From the NCBI RefSeq assembly GCF_005405225.1, contig NZ_BJDQ01000006.1:55839-119838 (forward strand): a stretch of DNA of 64,000 nucleotides. Direction: 5' to 3'. Each line of letters begins with the position of its first letter. The first letter of the stretch is position 1. Shown in pieces: positions 40,066 to 50,645 of the stretch. Below the pieces are notes generated by a model that made no database searches, was not told where the DNA came from, and saw only the letters and a program-made list of their open reading frames with translations. The position numbers and the translations under genes are program-made. The stretch comes from Enterococcus dongliensis (GTDB lineage Bacteria > Bacillota > Bacilli > Lactobacillales > Enterococcaceae).

Positions 40066-42150
40066 TTAGTCAGCTTTGCCGCCGTTTTTCTTAATGATTT
40101 CTTCTTGAACTGATTTCGGTACATCTTCATAGTGGTCAAAGACCATCATGAATGTTCCGCGTCCTTGAGTAGAAGAACGAAGTGTTGTTGCATAGCCAAA
40201 CATTTCAGCCAATGGTACGATCGCGTTAACGATTTGTGAATTACCATGTGCTTCCATACCTTCAACACGACCACGACGTGCAGTTACGTGACCCATTACA
40301 TCACCTAAGTAATCTTCTGGAACAGTAATCGTAACTTTCATCATTGGTTCAAGGATTGCTGGACTAGCTTTTTTCGCAGCCGCACGCAGCGCCATTGAAG
40401 CAGCTACACGGAAGGCTGTTTCATTTGAATCGACATCATGGTATGAACCATCATAAAGTTTTGCTTTGATATCAACTAATGGATAACCAGCTAACACACC
40501 ATTTGCCATTGCGTCTTCTAATCCTTTTTCAACTGCTGGAATGTATTCACGAGGAACCACACCACCGACAATTGCATTTTCGAATTCGAAGCCAGCACCT
40601 TCTTCGTTTGGAGTAAATTCGATCCATACGTGACCGTATTGACCTTTACCACCAGACTGACGTACAAACTTACCTTCTGCATTTGTCGCAGCACGGAAAG
40701 TTTCACGATAAGATACTTGCGGCGCACCGACGTTAGCGTCCACTTTAAATTCACGACGCATACGGTCAACTAAAACGTCCAAGTGAAGTTCACCCATACC
40801 AGCGATAACAGTTTCGCCTGTTTCAACATTTGTTTCAACACGGAATGAAGGATCTTCTTCAGCAAGTTTTTGTAAAGCCACACCCATTTTATCTTGGTCA
40901 GCTTTTGATTTAGGTTCAACCGCAACTTCGATAACTGGATCAGGGAATTCGATTGATTCTAGGATAACTGGTGCTTTTTCGTCACACAAAGTATCCCCAG
41001 TCGTTGTATCTTTCAAACCAACAGCTGCAGCGATATCGCCTGAGTAAACCGTTTCGATTTCTTTACGAGTATTCGCGTGCATTTGTAGGATACGTCCGAT
41101 ACGTTCGCGTTTCCCTTTTGATGCGTTCAAGACGTATGAACCAGAATTTAGAACACCTGAATACACACGGAAGAATGTTAGACGACCTACGAACGGGTCA
41201 GTCATAACTTTAAACGCTAGTGATGAGAATGGAGCTGAATCATCTGCTGGGCGTTCTGTTTCTTCGTCAGTTTTAGGGTTAAATCCTTGGATTGCTTTTA
41301 CGTCAGTTGGTGCTGGAAGATAGTCGATGACTGCATCTAGCATCAATTGAACACCTTTATTTTTGAAGGCTGATCCACATAGAACTGGGAAGAAATCTAC
41401 AGCTAAAGTAGCGTTACGAATACCAGCTTTCAATTCTTCTTCAGTGATTTCTTCACCTTCCAAGAATTTCATCATTAGGTCTTCATCAGTATCAGCAACA
41501 GCTTCTATTAATTTTTCGCGCCATTCTTCAGCTTGTTCTTTGTACTCATCAGGAATTTCAGTCTCTTGGATTTCAGTTCCTAAATCATTTGTGTAGATCT
41601 CAGCTTTCATTTTAACTAGATCGATGATACCAGTGAAGTCATCTTCTGCACCAATTGGTAATTGGATTGGATGAGCATTCGCTTGTAAACGATCATGTAA
41701 TGTGCTTACTGAGTAAAGGAAGTCAGCACCGATTTTATCCATTTTGTTACAGAATACGATCCGTGGAACAGAGTATTCTGTTGCTTGACGCCAAACAGTT
41801 TCTGTTTGTGGTTCTACACCTGATTGTGAGTCCAATACAGTTACTGCACCGTCAAGAACACGCAATGAACGTTGCACTTCGATTGTGAAGTCCACGTGTC
41901 CTGGAGTATCGATGATATTTACGCGGTGACCCTTCCATTGGGCTGTTGTAGCGGCAGAAGTGATCGTGATTCCACGTTCTTGTTCTTGTTCCATCCAGTC
42001 CATTTGAGAAGCGCCTTCGTGGGTTTCACCAATTTTATGGATTTTACCAGTGTAATACAAGATACGCTCAGTCGCTGTAGTTTTACCTGCATCAACGTGG
42101 GCCATGATCCCGATATTACGAGTATTGTCTAGAGAAAATTCTCTTGCCAT
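40066..42150 (-). CDS. fusA: Elongation factor G
   Basis: 694 aa translocase GTPase: P-loop AHVDAGKT (17-24), [19 protein letters not shown], then domains II-V with [16 protein letters not shown]. Drives tRNA-mRNA movement after peptide transfer and recycles ribosomes with RRF. Full length. Between rpsG and tuf. Confidence 0.98.
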   Translation of the reverse strand: MAREFSLDNTRNIGIMAHVDAGKTTATERILYYTGKIHKIGETHEGASQMDWMEQEQERGITITSAATTAQWKGHRVNIIDTPGHVDFTIEVQRSLRVLDGAVTVLDSQSGVEPQTETVWRQATEYSVPRIVFCNKMDKIGADFLYSVSTLHDRLQANAHPIQLPIGAEDDFTGIIDLVKMKAEIYTNDLGTEIQETEIPDEYKEQAEEWREKLIEAVADTDEDLMMKFLEGEEITEEELKAGIRNATLAVDFFPVLCGSAFKNKGVQLMLDAVIDYLPAPTDVKAIQGFNPKTDEETERPADDSAPFSSLAFKVMTDPFVGRLTFFRVYSGVLNSGSYVLNASKGKRERIGRILQMHANTRKEIETVYSGDIAAAVGLKDTTTGDTLCDEKAPVILESIEFPDPVIEVAVEPKSKADQDKMGVALQKLAEEDPSFRVETNVETGETVIAGMGELHLDVLVDRMRREFKVDANVGAPQVSYRETFRAATNAEGKFVRQSGGKGQYGHVWIEFTPNEEGAGFEFENAIVGGVVPREYIPAVEKGLEDAMANGVLAGYPLVDIKAKLYDGSYHDVDSNETAFRVAASMALRAAAKKASPAILEPMMKVTITVPEDYLGDVMGHVTARRGRVEGMEAHGNSQIVNAIVPLAEMFGYATTLRSSTQGRGTFMMVFDHYEDVPKSVQEEIIKKNGGKAD

Positions 42151-42230
42151 TTCTTTGTTTGCTCCTCTCTTAAATTAAATTCAGCATTGTTAAATCATTT
42201 TTCTGTCGGCCTTGACCAACTGAAAAAATC

Positions 42231-42701
42231 TTACCAACGATAATGAGCAAATGCACGGTTGGCTTCCGCCATTTTGTGTGTATCTTCGCGTTTTTTCACA
42301 GAAGCACCAGTGTTGTTAGCTGCATCCATAATTTCTTTTGCTAAGCGTTCTTCCATTGTATGTTCGCCACGTAAACGTGCGAAGTTTACAACCCAACGCA
42401 ATCCCAAAGTAGTACGACGTTCTGGGCGTACTTCAACAGGAACTTGATAGTTAGAACCCCCAACACGGCGAGCTTTAACTTCTAATACAGGCATGATGTT
42501 TTCCATTGCTTGTTCGAAAACTTCCAACGGATCATTTCCTGTTGATTCTTTGATTGTGCTAAAAGCATTGTATACGATGTTTGAAGCAGTACCACGTTTG
42601 CCGTCAACCATTACACGGTTGATTAAACGAGTTACTAACTTAGAGTTATACATAGGATCTGGCAAAACATCACGTTTTGCAATAATTCCTTTACGAGTCA
42701 T
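42231..42701 (-). CDS. rpsG: 30S ribosomal protein S7
   Basis: 156 aa, [20 protein letters not shown]; conserved [18 protein letters not shown]. Nucleates the 30S head and, in E. coli, represses the str operon. Between rpsL and fusA. Confidence 0.97.
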   Translation of the reverse strand: MTRKGIIAKRDVLPDPMYNSKLVTRLINRVMVDGKRGTASNIVYNAFSTIKESTGNDPLEVFEQAMENIMPVLEVKARRVGGSNYQVPVEVRPERRTTLGLRWVVNFARLRGEHTMEERLAKEIMDAANNTGASVKKREDTHKMAEANRAFAHYRW

Positions 42702-42745
42702 ACGTAACTCCTCCTTCCGAAAATATGTCTTATCTATTCGTTTGA

Positions 42746-43159
42746 TTAAGCTTTAGGTTTTTTAGTACCGTATTTAGAACGGCTTTGTTTACGATCGTTA
42801 ACGCCGGCAGTATCTAGCGCGCCACGAACGATATGGTAACGTACCCCTGGTAAATCTTTTACACGTCCACCACGTAATAGAACAACACTATGTTCTTGTA
42901 GGTTATGGCCGATACCTGGAATATAAGCTGTTACTTCGATTAAGTTTGACAAACGAACACGAGCATATTTACGTAATGCTGAGTTAGGTTTCTTAGGTGT
43001 CATAGTCCCCACACGTGTACAAACTCCACGTTTTTGTGGTGAGTTCACGTTTGTTTGAGCTTTCTTAAAGCTGTTATATCCTTTGTTCAATGCTGGTGAA
43101 TTTGATTTTTCCACCTTTGATTTACGAGGTTTACGTACTAATTGGTTAATTGTAGGCAT
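42746..43159 (-). CDS. rpsL: 30S ribosomal protein S12
   Basis: 137 aa decoding-centre protein. The two streptomycin-relevant lysines are present: Lys57 in [11 protein letters not shown] and Lys101 in [13 protein letters not shown], corresponding to K43 and K88 of E. coli, so the target sequence looks wild type. First gene of the str operon; rpoBC are not directly upstream. Confidence 0.97.
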   Translation of the reverse strand: MPTINQLVRKPRKSKVEKSNSPALNKGYNSFKKAQTNVNSPQKRGVCTRVGTMTPKKPNSALRKYARVRLSNLIEVTAYIPGIGHNLQEHSVVLLRGGRVKDLPGVRYHIVRGALDTAGVNDRKQSRSKYGTKKPKA

Positions 43160-43319
43160 TCCTTGTTTCCTCCTTCCTCGATTCGCTTTCTAGTACCACA
43201 CATCCTGGTGGTTCTTTTTTAGCGATAAAAAATAATGCATCCCTGCATTCTCTATCAAGTGTACTTCGACACAGTCAGCACGTCTCATGTGAGAGACCTG
43301 TTCACAAAGCACCTTTGAT

Positions 43320-43348
43320 AGCATACCACGATTAGTTTTAGCTGTCAA
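43320..43348 (-). promoter_or_regulatory. str operon (rpsL) promoter
   Basis: TTGACA (minus strand, 43343-43348), 17-base spacer, TATGCT (43320-43325) preceded by TGG, so also an extended -10. It implies a leader of about 150 nt to rpsL containing a GTCTC/GAGAC hairpin. The stretch 43349-43568 upstream, up to divergent rpiA, holds only AT-rich sequence, including a candidate rpiA -10 TACAAT at 43531-43536. Confidence 0.85.
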
Positions 43349-43568
43349 CAAACTATCTTAGAGTTTTTTCACGCTTTCATTAAAAACTATTTTTTATCAC
43401 GAATGATCAAATAAGAAAAATCTTATTCTAACGAAAAAAATAAATAATTTATTGAAGGGACGCTGATTAATCGACTTTTCCTTTTTGGTCTTTTCTACTT
43501 AAAAAGCTATCTTTTTTCTTTTTTTCCGATTACAATAGAAGCAACTTAATAAAAGGTGGGATATTTCA

Positions 43569-44249
43569 ATGAATTTGAAAGAGTTAGTTGGGATCGAGGC
43601 GGCCAAGTTTGTCAAAGATGGGATGACCGTAGGATTAGGAACTGGTTCAACAGCATATTATTTAGTAAAGGAATTAGGACGTCGCGTAAATGAAGAAGGT
43701 TTAAAAATTACTGGTGTCGTAACTTCTTCAAAAACTGAAGAACAGGCAAAAGAACTAGGAATTCCTTTAAAAGCCATTGATGAAGTAGATTCCGTTGACC
43801 TTACGATCGATGGCGCCGATGAAATCAGTGCCGATTTCCAAGGAATCAAAGGCGGCGGCGCAGCTTTACTTTTTGAAAAAGTAGTAGCAACTTATTCAAA
43901 AGATTGTATTTGGATTGTCGATGAAAGCAAAATGGTCGATAAACTAGGAAAATTTCCTTTGCCAGTTGAAGTAGTCCCTTTCGGCGGACATAACCTCTTC
44001 CGTTTATTCGAAGCAAAAGGCTACCGACCAACTTGGCGTAAAACAGAAGCTGATGAATTATTGACAACCGATGGCGGTCACTACATCATCGATCTGCACT
44101 TAGAAGTGATTGAAGATCCTCGCGCTTTGGCAAAAGAATTGGACGATTATGTCGGTGTTGTTGAACACGGACTATTCATCGATATGATTTCCCGTGCGAT
44201 CGTAGGTACACCGGAAGGACCAAAAATTTTAGAAGTTCCGGCAAAATAA
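43569..44249 (+). CDS. rpiA: Ribose-5-phosphate isomerase A
   Basis: 226 aa, interconverts ribose 5-phosphate and ribulose 5-phosphate in the pentose phosphate pathway. Signature segments [38 protein letters not shown] and [10 protein letters not shown] are present. GGTGGG precedes ATG 43569. Followed by gpmA in the same direction without an obvious terminator between them. Confidence 0.96.
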   Translation: MNLKELVGIEAAKFVKDGMTVGLGTGSTAYYLVKELGRRVNEEGLKITGVVTSSKTEEQAKELGIPLKAIDEVDSVDLTIDGADEISADFQGIKGGGAALLFEKVVATYSKDCIWIVDESKMVDKLGKFPLPVEVVPFGGHNLFRLFEAKGYRPTWRKTEADELLTTDGGHYIIDLHLEVIEDPRALAKELDDYVGVVEHGLFIDMISRAIVGTPEGPKILEVPAK

Positions 44250-44378
44250 TTGAGTAAATGCCTCCTTAAAGCGTCTGATTTGACAAAAATCGACTCAATT
44301 TAATGGAAATCGTAGTCGAAACATTGTACAATGAATCAGAAATTGAAAATTTCAGAAATTTCAAAAGGAGAGAATGAT

Positions 44379-45065
44379 ATGCCAAAATTAGTTTTTTCTC
44401 GTCACGGCTTGAGCGAATGGAACAAATTAAACCAATTCACAGGCTGGGCAGACGTTGATTTGGCTCCAGAAGGTGTCGAAGAAGCAAAAGAAGGCGGCCG
44501 TAAAATTAAAGAAGCAGGAATTGAATTTGATGTGGCTTATACATCAGTTTTAACTCGTGCAATCAAAACTTGTGACTTGATCTTAGAATATTCTGATCAA
44601 CTTTGGGTACCAACTTTCAAATCTTGGCGCTTGAACGAACGTCACTACGGTAAATTACAAGGATTGAACAAAAAAGAAACTGCTGAAAAATATGGTGACG
44701 AACAAGTTCATATCTGGCGTCGTTCTTACGATGTATTGCCTCCATTGATGGAAGCAACTGACGAAGGTTCTGCAGCACAAGACCGTCGTTACGCTATGTT
44801 AGATCCTCGCGATATTCCTGGTGGAGAAAACTTAAAAGTTACTTTGGAACGTGCATTACCTTTCTGGCAAGACGAAATCGCTCCTGCTTTAAAAGATGGT
44901 AAAACTGTATTAGTCGCTGCACATGGTAACTCATTACGTGCACTAGCTAAACACATCGAAGGTATTTCTGACGAAGACATCATGGATTTAGAGATCCCAA
45001 CAGGTCAACCACTTGTTTATGATCTAAATGATGATTTAACAGTCGCTAAAAAATACTACTTATAA
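44379..45065 (+). CDS. gpmA: 2,3-bisphosphoglycerate-dependent phosphoglycerate mutase
   Basis: 228 aa from ATG 44379, which follows AAGGAGAG. The longer frame starting 44331 reads through this site and is rejected. The phosphohistidine motif [10 protein letters not shown] and later [13 protein letters not shown] are the two His boxes of the cofactor-dependent mutase. Interconverts 3- and 2-phosphoglycerate in glycolysis. Confidence 0.96.
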   Translation: MPKLVFSRHGLSEWNKLNQFTGWADVDLAPEGVEEAKEGGRKIKEAGIEFDVAYTSVLTRAIKTCDLILEYSDQLWVPTFKSWRLNERHYGKLQGLNKKETAEKYGDEQVHIWRRSYDVLPPLMEATDEGSAAQDRRYAMLDPRDIPGGENLKVTLERALPFWQDEIAPALKDGKTVLVAAHGNSLRALAKHIEGISDEDIMDLEIPTGQPLVYDLNDDLTVAKKYYL

Positions 45066-45072
45066 GAATTTT

Positions 45073-45100
45073 CCCGGCTCATGAGTGAGTCGGGTTTTTT
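45073..45100 (+). terminator. gpmA terminator
   Basis: CCCGGCTCA pairs with TGAGTCGGG around TGAG, followed by TTTTTT, 8 bases after the stop. Confidence 0.85.
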
Positions 45101-45162
45101 AAATAATATTTTCTGTTCTGTCAGAATAATTTTTTTGTGCTAGAATAAAGTATATATTTCTT

Positions 45163-45246
45163 GCGGTCGTGGCGGAATTGGCAGACGCGCTAGCTTCAGG
45201 CGCTAGTGGTAGCAATACCGTGGAAGTTCGAGTCTTCTCGGCCGCA
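45163..45246 (+). tRNA. tRNA-Leu (anticodon CAG)
   Basis: Class II tRNA with a long variable arm. The acceptor stem GCGGTCG pairs with CGGCCGC (one G-U), discriminator A. The anticodon stem CTAGC/GCTAG holds loop TTCAGGC, anticodon CAG, reading CUG. The T arm contains TTCGAGT. The 3' CCA is not encoded. A promoter-like CTGTCA-17-TAGAAT lies upstream, and the repeat terminator at 45277-45389 follows. Confidence 0.93.
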
Positions 45247-45276
45247 TAAATCAATTAATCGCCACATCGGTTAAAT

Positions 45277-45389
45277 ACAAGAAAAATATCCGAACGATCC
45301 AATGTAAAACGACTGTTTATCGCAACTTTGCGATAAGGCCCCACCGGACCACAGGCGTAATACTTCGATCATTCGGATATTTTTCTTGT
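45277..45389. terminator. Bidirectional long-stem repeat element, copy 2
   Basis: ACAAGAAAAATATCCGAA (45277-45294) pairs perfectly over 18 bp with the segment ending at 45389, then one mismatch and four more pairs. Inside is a second hairpin (TATCGCAA/TTGCGATA). It lies between tRNA-Leu and convergent udk and shares sequence with the element at 1812-1890. Confidence 0.7.
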
Positions 45390-45440
45390 CATAAGACGTA
45401 TTCATTCAAGCCAATCTGGCAATAGATCAACTATTTATTT

Positions 45441-46067
45441 TTAATCATGATTCAAAAAACTAGCGACCTTTGTTGCAATCAAGTCGATGGCAACATGATT
45501 TTCGCCGCCTTCTGGCACGATGATGTCTGCATAACGTTTTGTCGGTTCAATAAATTGATGATACATCGGTTTTACTACAGACAAATATTGACCGATAACT
45601 GATTCTAATGTTCGGCCGCGTTCATTCATGTCACGGTTGATTCGCCGAATAATCCGAATGTCATCATCCGTATCTACGTAAATCTTGATGTCCATCATGT
45701 CGCGCAAGCGTTCATCTTCTAAGATCAAGATTCCTTCTAGGATAATGACTTCCTTAGGGGCTTGCACATAAACTTCTTCACTACGCGTATGAGCGACATA
45801 ATCATAGATTGGAACTTCCACTGATTGATAGTGGGTCAATTCCTTCAAATGCTCGATCAATAGATCCGTGTCAAAGGCAAAGGGATGATCGTAATTTGTT
45901 TTTAACCGTTCTTCGAAGCTGATACCGCTTTGGTCCTTATAATAAGAATCGTGTTCCAGCATCATGATGGAATGATCGGGAAACCGATTGTAGATTGCGC
46001 GGCTGACACTTGTTTTTCCACTTCCGGAACCGCCCGTTACACCAATAATGATCGGCTTGTTTTTCAT
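45441..46067 (-). CDS. udk: Uridine kinase
   Basis: 208 aa from ATG 46067 ([15 protein letters not shown]), preceded by AGAGG; the frame to 46094 adds nine unconserved residues. P-loop GGSGSGKTS, then EHDSYYKDQ and [11 protein letters not shown], typical of uridine kinase. Phosphorylates uridine and cytidine in pyrimidine salvage. It overlaps nothing; 70 bases downstream of the YjjG-type gene. Confidence 0.95.
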   Translation of the reverse strand: MKNKPIIIGVTGGSGSGKTSVSRAIYNRFPDHSIMMLEHDSYYKDQSGISFEERLKTNYDHPFAFDTDLLIEHLKELTHYQSVEVPIYDYVAHTRSEEVYVQAPKEVIILEGILILEDERLRDMMDIKIYVDTDDDIRIIRRINRDMNERGRTLESVIGQYLSVVKPMYHQFIEPTKRYADIIVPEGGENHVAIDLIATKVASFLNHD

Positions 46068-46137
46068 GTAAATAAAACCTCTTTCGTTTTTCATTAGTCC
46101 TATTATAGCGAAACACTGACAAATTGCTATCGAAAAC

Positions 46138-46824
46138 TTAAAATTCTTCTAAAATCTGATAAAGGTCGGTTAATTTTCCAATCTGGAAGGTCGGTTTGAT
46201 AGTTGTCGCTTCCTTTTCTTGTGGGTTCATCCAGATTGTATCGATTCCGGCAGTTTGCCCGCCTTGAATATCCGAAGTCAAAGAATCCCCAACAATCACA
46301 GTCTTTTCTTTTTTCAAATGAGGGATCTCAGCAAAAACTATATCAAAAAATTCTTTCATTGGTTTATGGACACCCATTTCCTCAGAAATAAATAGTTTCT
46401 TAAAGTAAGGCGCCAAACCCGATTTGGTCAACCGTTGATGCTGTGTTGCTGAAACACCATTGGTCACTACGTAGAGTTCTTTTTTCTGACTTAACTTCGC
46501 AACGACTTCTAAACTATCATCCATTAGCTGATATCCTTGATTCAAATATCGCCGGTATTGCGCTTCTGTCTTTGGACCATCTACTTCATGGTCATATTGT
46601 GCAAAAAATAAACGAAAGCGATTGTCTAACAATTCTTGTCGTGACAATACGCCTGCTTCATGCTCTCGCCAAAACCCTTGATTCATCTTTTTATACTCAT
46701 TTTTTACTGACAGTGTTGGTTCTATACCCATCTCTTGAAGTAACCAACTTAAAGCTTGCTCTTCTGCCGCTTTGAAATCTAATAAGGTGTCATCAATGTC
46801 AAATAAAATCGTCTCGTAACCCAT
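46138..46824 (-). CDS. YjjG-family HAD nucleotidase
   Basis: 228 aa from ATG 46824 ([17 protein letters not shown]), with AGAAGG 7 bases upstream; a TTG at 46830 is too close to that site. HAD motif I DIDDTLLD, motif II VVTNG and C-terminal [11 protein letters not shown] identify the YjjG/YfnB (pyrimidine nucleotidase-like) class. Probably removes phosphate from nucleoside monophosphates, perhaps non-canonical ones; substrate inferred from family only. Next to udk, so a shared nucleotide-salvage context is possible. Confidence 0.88.
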   Translation of the reverse strand: MGYETILFDIDDTLLDFKAAEEQALSWLLQEMGIEPTLSVKNEYKKMNQGFWREHEAGVLSRQELLDNRFRLFFAQYDHEVDGPKTEAQYRRYLNQGYQLMDDSLEVVAKLSQKKELYVVTNGVSATQHQRLTKSGLAPYFKKLFISEEMGVHKPMKEFFDIVFAEIPHLKKEKTVIVGDSLTSDIQGGQTAGIDTIWMNPQEKEATTIKPTFQIGKLTDLYQILEEF

Positions 46825-46835
46825 CTTCAAACCTT

Positions 46836-47552
46836 CTATCTAAAATATGTTTTTAATCGCTGTAATTCCTCAAGCGTCAAAGCCCGATAATCTCCTTCAG
46901 CCAGCTCTTCAGGCAGCCGCAAGGGTCCCATCGCTAAACGAGTCAAACTCGTAACTTTTTTGCCGCAAGCCAAAAACATTTTTTTGACTTGATGAAATTT
47001 CCCTTCACTAATTGTCAATAAAACTTCGGAATATCCTGACTCTGCACGTAAAATATTTAATTGTGCCGGCTGACAACGAATCCCACCATGAAAAACAATG
47101 CCTGTTTCAAATGCTTTTTTATCTTCAAGTGTTACTTGCTCATTAATTACAGCGTGATATGTTTTTGTGACTTGCGAATAAGGTTGTAAAAGATCGTAGC
47201 CTAATTGCCCATTATCCGTTAATAACAACAGACCCGTCGTGTCGCGATCCAAACGCCCCACCGGATACAATCCTGCCGGACGTTGCGCTTTCGCTACTAG
47301 CTCCGTTACGGTTTGAAACTGAGAATCTTTTTTAGCCGTCACGACCCCAGCTGGTTTATTCAGCAGATAATACACGTGATTCGTCAATAAATTTTTCCCA
47401 TCGACAGTGATTTTATGCAGCTGACTATCAACGTTGCGTTGCGGATCATATTCGACCGCTCCATCAACGAATACTTTTTTCATCAGAAATAAGCGTTTCA
47501 TTTCCTTACGCGTCGTCTGCAAATTTTGTTCGATCACTTTGTCTAACCGCAT
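46836..47552 (-). CDS. rsuA: RsuA-family 16S rRNA pseudouridine synthase
   Basis: 238 aa from ATG 47552 (MRLDKVIEQNLQTTRKE), 8 bases after GGAGGAG; an upstream TTG at 47567 overlaps that site. N-terminal S4 RNA-binding domain, then the catalytic motif GRLDRDTTGLLLLTD with its Asp. Makes pseudouridine at position 516 of 16S rRNA (E. coli numbering) in RsuA proper. 11 bases upstream of the YjjG-type gene. Confidence 0.9.
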   Translation of the reverse strand: MRLDKVIEQNLQTTRKEMKRLFLMKKVFVDGAVEYDPQRNVDSQLHKITVDGKNLLTNHVYYLLNKPAGVVTAKKDSQFQTVTELVAKAQRPAGLYPVGRLDRDTTGLLLLTDNGQLGYDLLQPYSQVTKTYHAVINEQVTLEDKKAFETGIVFHGGIRCQPAQLNILRAESGYSEVLLTISEGKFHQVKKMFLACGKKVTSLTRLAMGPLRLPEELAEGDYRALTLEELQRLKTYFR

Positions 47553-47716
47553 GCCAAACTCCTCCAAATATATCGGCCCTATTATACCGAACTTTCAATA
47601 AAAGACCAACTGCCCAAAGCAAGCAAAAACAGTAAAATTCATTTGAATAAATTTTTTTTATAATTTTTGCTTAAATCAAAAAGGGGTTATCCTTGCATTT
47701 TAGTCAAAGGAGTCCT

Positions 47717-47940
47717 ACACTTAAAATATACGAGTCAGAGATTCGTATATTAAGTGAATCGACACTCCGGTGTCAAAGGTTTCTCATACACAGCGTTATG
47801 ACCTGGTAGAGAAAGTTGAACTTAGACTTTTTTGGACAGTTGTGTAGACAGCTGTCTTTTTGCGTTTTTTTCGCAAAGCCATTGTGCTGAGAATAACCCA
47901 TCACTTAAATAAAATCTGTCTGAACAACCACAGACAGTCA
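47717..47940 (+). promoter_or_regulatory. Structured attenuator-like 5' leader of rplY
   Basis: A chain of stems precedes rplY: a 14-bp hairpin at 47718-47756 (CACTTAA... / ...TTAAGTG), GACACTCCGGTGTC (47761-47774), TTTCTC/GAGAAA (47780-47815), a GACAG/CTGTC hairpin followed by TTTTT (47834-47862, terminator-like), and CTGTCTG/CAGACAG (47917-47938) directly before the AAGGAGG. A candidate promoter TTGCAT-17-TACACT lies at 47694-47722. No reading frame is supported here. A transcription or translation switch for L25 is inferred. Confidence 0.55.
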
Positions 47941-47962
47941 CATTTTAAGGAGGAATTTGGTT

Positions 47963-48577
47963 ATGGCAGTATCATTAAAAGTAGAAGAAAGAGCAACTCG
48001 TCCCCGTTCCATTCGTAATAAATTACGTCACGAAGGAAAAGTTCCAGCAATCGTTAATGGGTATCAAGTAGAAAGTACACCTATCTCAATTGACGAACGT
48101 GAATTTTCAAGACTATTACGTGAAAATGGTGCAAACACAGTTTTTGCCATTGAAATCGGTGGAAAAAAGGTAAATACGTTATTACGTGAATCACAATTAG
48201 ATACCTTCACTCGTCACTTAACCCATGTTGAATTAGTATCCGTCAACCTATCAGAAGAAACCGAAGCTGAAACAGAAATCAACTTAGTTGGTGAAGCAGC
48301 TGGTGTGAAAGCAGGCGGCGTATTAACTCAAACACTTTATACAGTAACTGTTTCTGCAACACCAGAAAAATTACCAGAAGGTATCGATGTAGATATTTCT
48401 GGATTGGAAATTGGTCAAGCTCTTGCTATCAGCGATCTACCTAAGAACACTGATTACACGATCGTTACAGATGCCGAAGAACAAATCGTGGCCATCCAAG
48501 AAGCACAAGAACTTTCTGAAGAAGAAGCAACTGAAGGCGCAGAACCAGAAGTTATTGGTCAAGCAACTGAAGAATAA
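47963..48577 (+). CDS. rplY: 50S ribosomal protein L25 / general stress protein Ctc
   Basis: 204 aa, two-domain CTC form: the N-terminal 5S rRNA-binding L25 domain (SLKVEERATRPRSIRNKLR) and a C-terminal TL5-like beta domain, ending in an acidic Glu-rich tail. ATG 47963 follows AAGGAGG by about 9 bases; ATG 47957 sits too close. In Bacillus, ctc is a stress gene; here control seems to act through the long leader. Confidence 0.95.
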   Translation: MAVSLKVEERATRPRSIRNKLRHEGKVPAIVNGYQVESTPISIDEREFSRLLRENGANTVFAIEIGGKKVNTLLRESQLDTFTRHLTHVELVSVNLSEETEAETEINLVGEAAGVKAGGVLTQTLYTVTVSATPEKLPEGIDVDISGLEIGQALAISDLPKNTDYTIVTDAEEQIVAIQEAQELSEEEATEGAEPEVIGQATEE

Positions 48578-48583
48578 GAATTT

Positions 48584-48620
48584 AGACAGGCGTATCGAAT
48601 TTCTTTCGGTGCGTCTTTTT
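48584..48620 (+). terminator. rplY terminator
   Basis: GCGTATCGAA pairs with TTCGGTGCGT through several G-U pairs, with GAC/GTC outside, followed by TTTTTT. Confidence 0.75.
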
Positions 48621-48822
48621 TACATATATTGATAGCCATATGTCTGATATGACAAGCTTTTGATCCATTACTTATCCCCTAACATTTTTTCTAAAAAGAT
48701 TATTTTTTTATTACTAATCAAGCGTAATGAGTGGTTTTTTTTGTAAAAAAGAATTACAATAAGGCACTACAAAGCTTATTTGTACTTTAAGTAAGTGATC
48801 CCAACTAAAGGAGGAAACATCT

Positions 48823-49146
48823 ATGTTTGAAACATTCGATTCGAAAAAAAGCCGTTATGCCTCTGTCGGTGTGGTATCCAGCTTGCCAGGCGAGCTGATT
48901 GATAGTATCTGGTATATCATTGACTTGGATTTGAAGGGATTGATTCCCTTAGACAATATCTTAAGTTTTGACTTGATTAACAACGACGGTCACGTCACGA
49001 TGCACTTTTCTCAAGAAGGCAGCGAAGTTGAGATGGGAATTGATCTACCCTTTGGTTATTCCTACGATTTCCCGCAAGAAGTCTATGCTTATGATGATGG
49101 TAGTCGTCAAACCATCTTATTACCAAATGAAATTCGCCAACGCTAA
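48823..49146 (+). CDS. DUF960-family protein (107 aa)
   Basis: 107 aa, start supported by AAAGGAGG at about 48809-48816. The N-terminal FETFDSKKSRYASVGVVSSLP and central IDLDLKGLIPLDNILSFDL resemble the DUF960 family of lactic acid bacteria and staphylococci. No known function. Acidic and soluble, probably cytoplasmic, no membrane segment. Monocistronic with its own terminator; the 245 bases upstream are AT-rich and hold no gene. Confidence 0.8.
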   Translation: MFETFDSKKSRYASVGVVSSLPGELIDSIWYIIDLDLKGLIPLDNILSFDLINNDGHVTMHFSQEGSEVEMGIDLPFGYSYDFPQEVYAYDDGSRQTILLPNEIRQR

Positions 49147-49152
49147 TTTATC

Positions 49153-49186
49153 AGACAGCCTTTTTTCTAAGGTTGTCTTTTTTTTT
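49153..49186 (+). terminator. Terminator after the DUF960 gene
   Basis: GACAGCCTT pairs with AAGGTTGTC (one G-U), followed by a run of nine T. Confidence 0.85.
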
Positions 49187-49258
49187 AACTGAAAGAGTTT
49201 TTTCAGTCATTTTTATGGTACGATCAATCAAGAAATTTTATTAGAAAGCGGGAAAAAG

Positions 49259-50611
49259 ATGAAAGAATTAACTCATGGGAATCCGGCAAAACTGATTATT
49301 TTATTTGCTTTGCCGCTGTTTGTAGGAAATGTTTTCCAACAATTTTACAGTATGGTAGACATGGTCGTCGTCGGCCAAACATTAGGAAAAGAAGCGTTAG
49401 CGGCTGTAGGTGCTACTAGCAGCGTCAGCTTTTTGATCATCGGCTTCGCTCAAGGATTGACCGCTGGTTTGTCGATTATAACTGCCCAACGATTTGGTGC
49501 CAAAGATACCCAAGGTGTTCGACAAAGTTTTGCAACATCCATTATCATTGGACTTGGTGTAACGATTGTTTTAACGACCTTGAGTTTAGTCTTTTTGCGT
49601 CCGCTATTACTTTTGATGCAAACACCGCCTGAACTTCTGGACCAGGCTCAGGAATTTATTTCAGTTATTCTTGGCGGGATCTTCGCTTCGATGAGCTTCA
49701 ATCTATTATCCAATATGGTCCGAGCGTTAGGGGATAGTCGGACACCTCTCTTTTTCTTGGCCTTTGCCGTCTTAATCAATGTAATCTTAGATTTGATCTT
49801 CATCACTCGTTTTCATATGGGTGTAGCTGGCGCCGGTTTTGCAACTGTTATCGCACAAATTTTATCCAGTCTCATGTGTATCTGGTTTATTCGACGAAAA
49901 ATCCCGATGTTACAAATCAGCCGTAAACATTTTACTTTTGAAAAAAATGATTTTAGAGTTCACTTAAACGCCGCTTTACCTATGGGATTTCAATCTTCGA
50001 TCATCGCAATTGGTGCAGTTATCTTACAAGCAGCTCTCAACACTTTAGGAACAGATGTAGTAGCTGCTCAAACAACAGCAAGTCGAATCGATCAATTCGC
50101 GATTCTACCGATGATGTCATTTGGTATCACAATGGCGACTTTTACTGCACAAAATTTAGGGGCAAAAGAATATGGACGTATTTTAAAAGGAGTGAAACAG
50201 TGTTTATTGATGAGTGGAGCTTTTAGTATTCTCGCCGGCATTTTAGTCACGACTTGCGGGCATTATTTTGTTGCGCTTTTTGTCAATGGCAGTGAGACTC
50301 GTGTTTTTGAGCTAGCACAGACTTATTTCACTATCAACGGTTCGTTGTATTGGGTCTTAGCTATTCTATTTATTTTGCGCTACACCTTGCAAGGATTAGG
50401 ACAAGCAAAGATCCCAACGATCGCTGGAATTATGGAATTGGTCATGCGTTCTTTTGCGGCCATCATCTTAACTAACGCCTTTGGTTTTACCGGAGCGGCC
50501 TTTGCTTCTCCTTTGGCTTGGATAGGTTCGACTGCTGTATTACTGACTTCTTATTTCAAAGCGATGCACAACTTAAAAAACTTAGATCAAAAACAACTTC
50601 AACTAAAATAA
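49259..50611 (+). CDS. MATE-family multidrug/cation efflux protein
   Basis: 450 aa, about 12 hydrophobic helices in two homologous halves. N-terminal MKELTHGNPAKLIILFALPLF and NVFQQFYSMVDMVVVGQ are the MepA/DinF-type MATE signature region. It exports organic cations or metabolites in exchange for Na+ or H+; the substrate is unknown. A GAAAGCGGG-type weak ribosome-binding site precedes ATG 49259. No adjacent regulator gene, so control is not evident. Confidence 0.9.
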   Translation: MKELTHGNPAKLIILFALPLFVGNVFQQFYSMVDMVVVGQTLGKEALAAVGATSSVSFLIIGFAQGLTAGLSIITAQRFGAKDTQGVRQSFATSIIIGLGVTIVLTTLSLVFLRPLLLLMQTPPELLDQAQEFISVILGGIFASMSFNLLSNMVRALGDSRTPLFFLAFAVLINVILDLIFITRFHMGVAGAGFATVIAQILSSLMCIWFIRRKIPMLQISRKHFTFEKNDFRVHLNAALPMGFQSSIIAIGAVILQAALNTLGTDVVAAQTTASRIDQFAILPMMSFGITMATFTAQNLGAKEYGRILKGVKQCLLMSGAFSILAGILVTTCGHYFVALFVNGSETRVFELAQTYFTINGSLYWVLAILFILRYTLQGLGQAKIPTIAGIMELVMRSFAAIILTNAFGFTGAAFASPLAWIGSTAVLLTSYFKAMHNLKNLDQKQLQLK

Positions 50612-50638
50612 ATAAGCGAGGCTGCGCCTCGCTTATTT
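50610..50638. terminator. Bidirectional terminator between MATE gene and kup
   Basis: A perfect 12-bp stem AAATAAGCGAGG / CCTCGCTTATTT with a 5-base loop between convergent genes. Confidence 0.85.
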
Positions 50639-50645
50639 AAACAAT

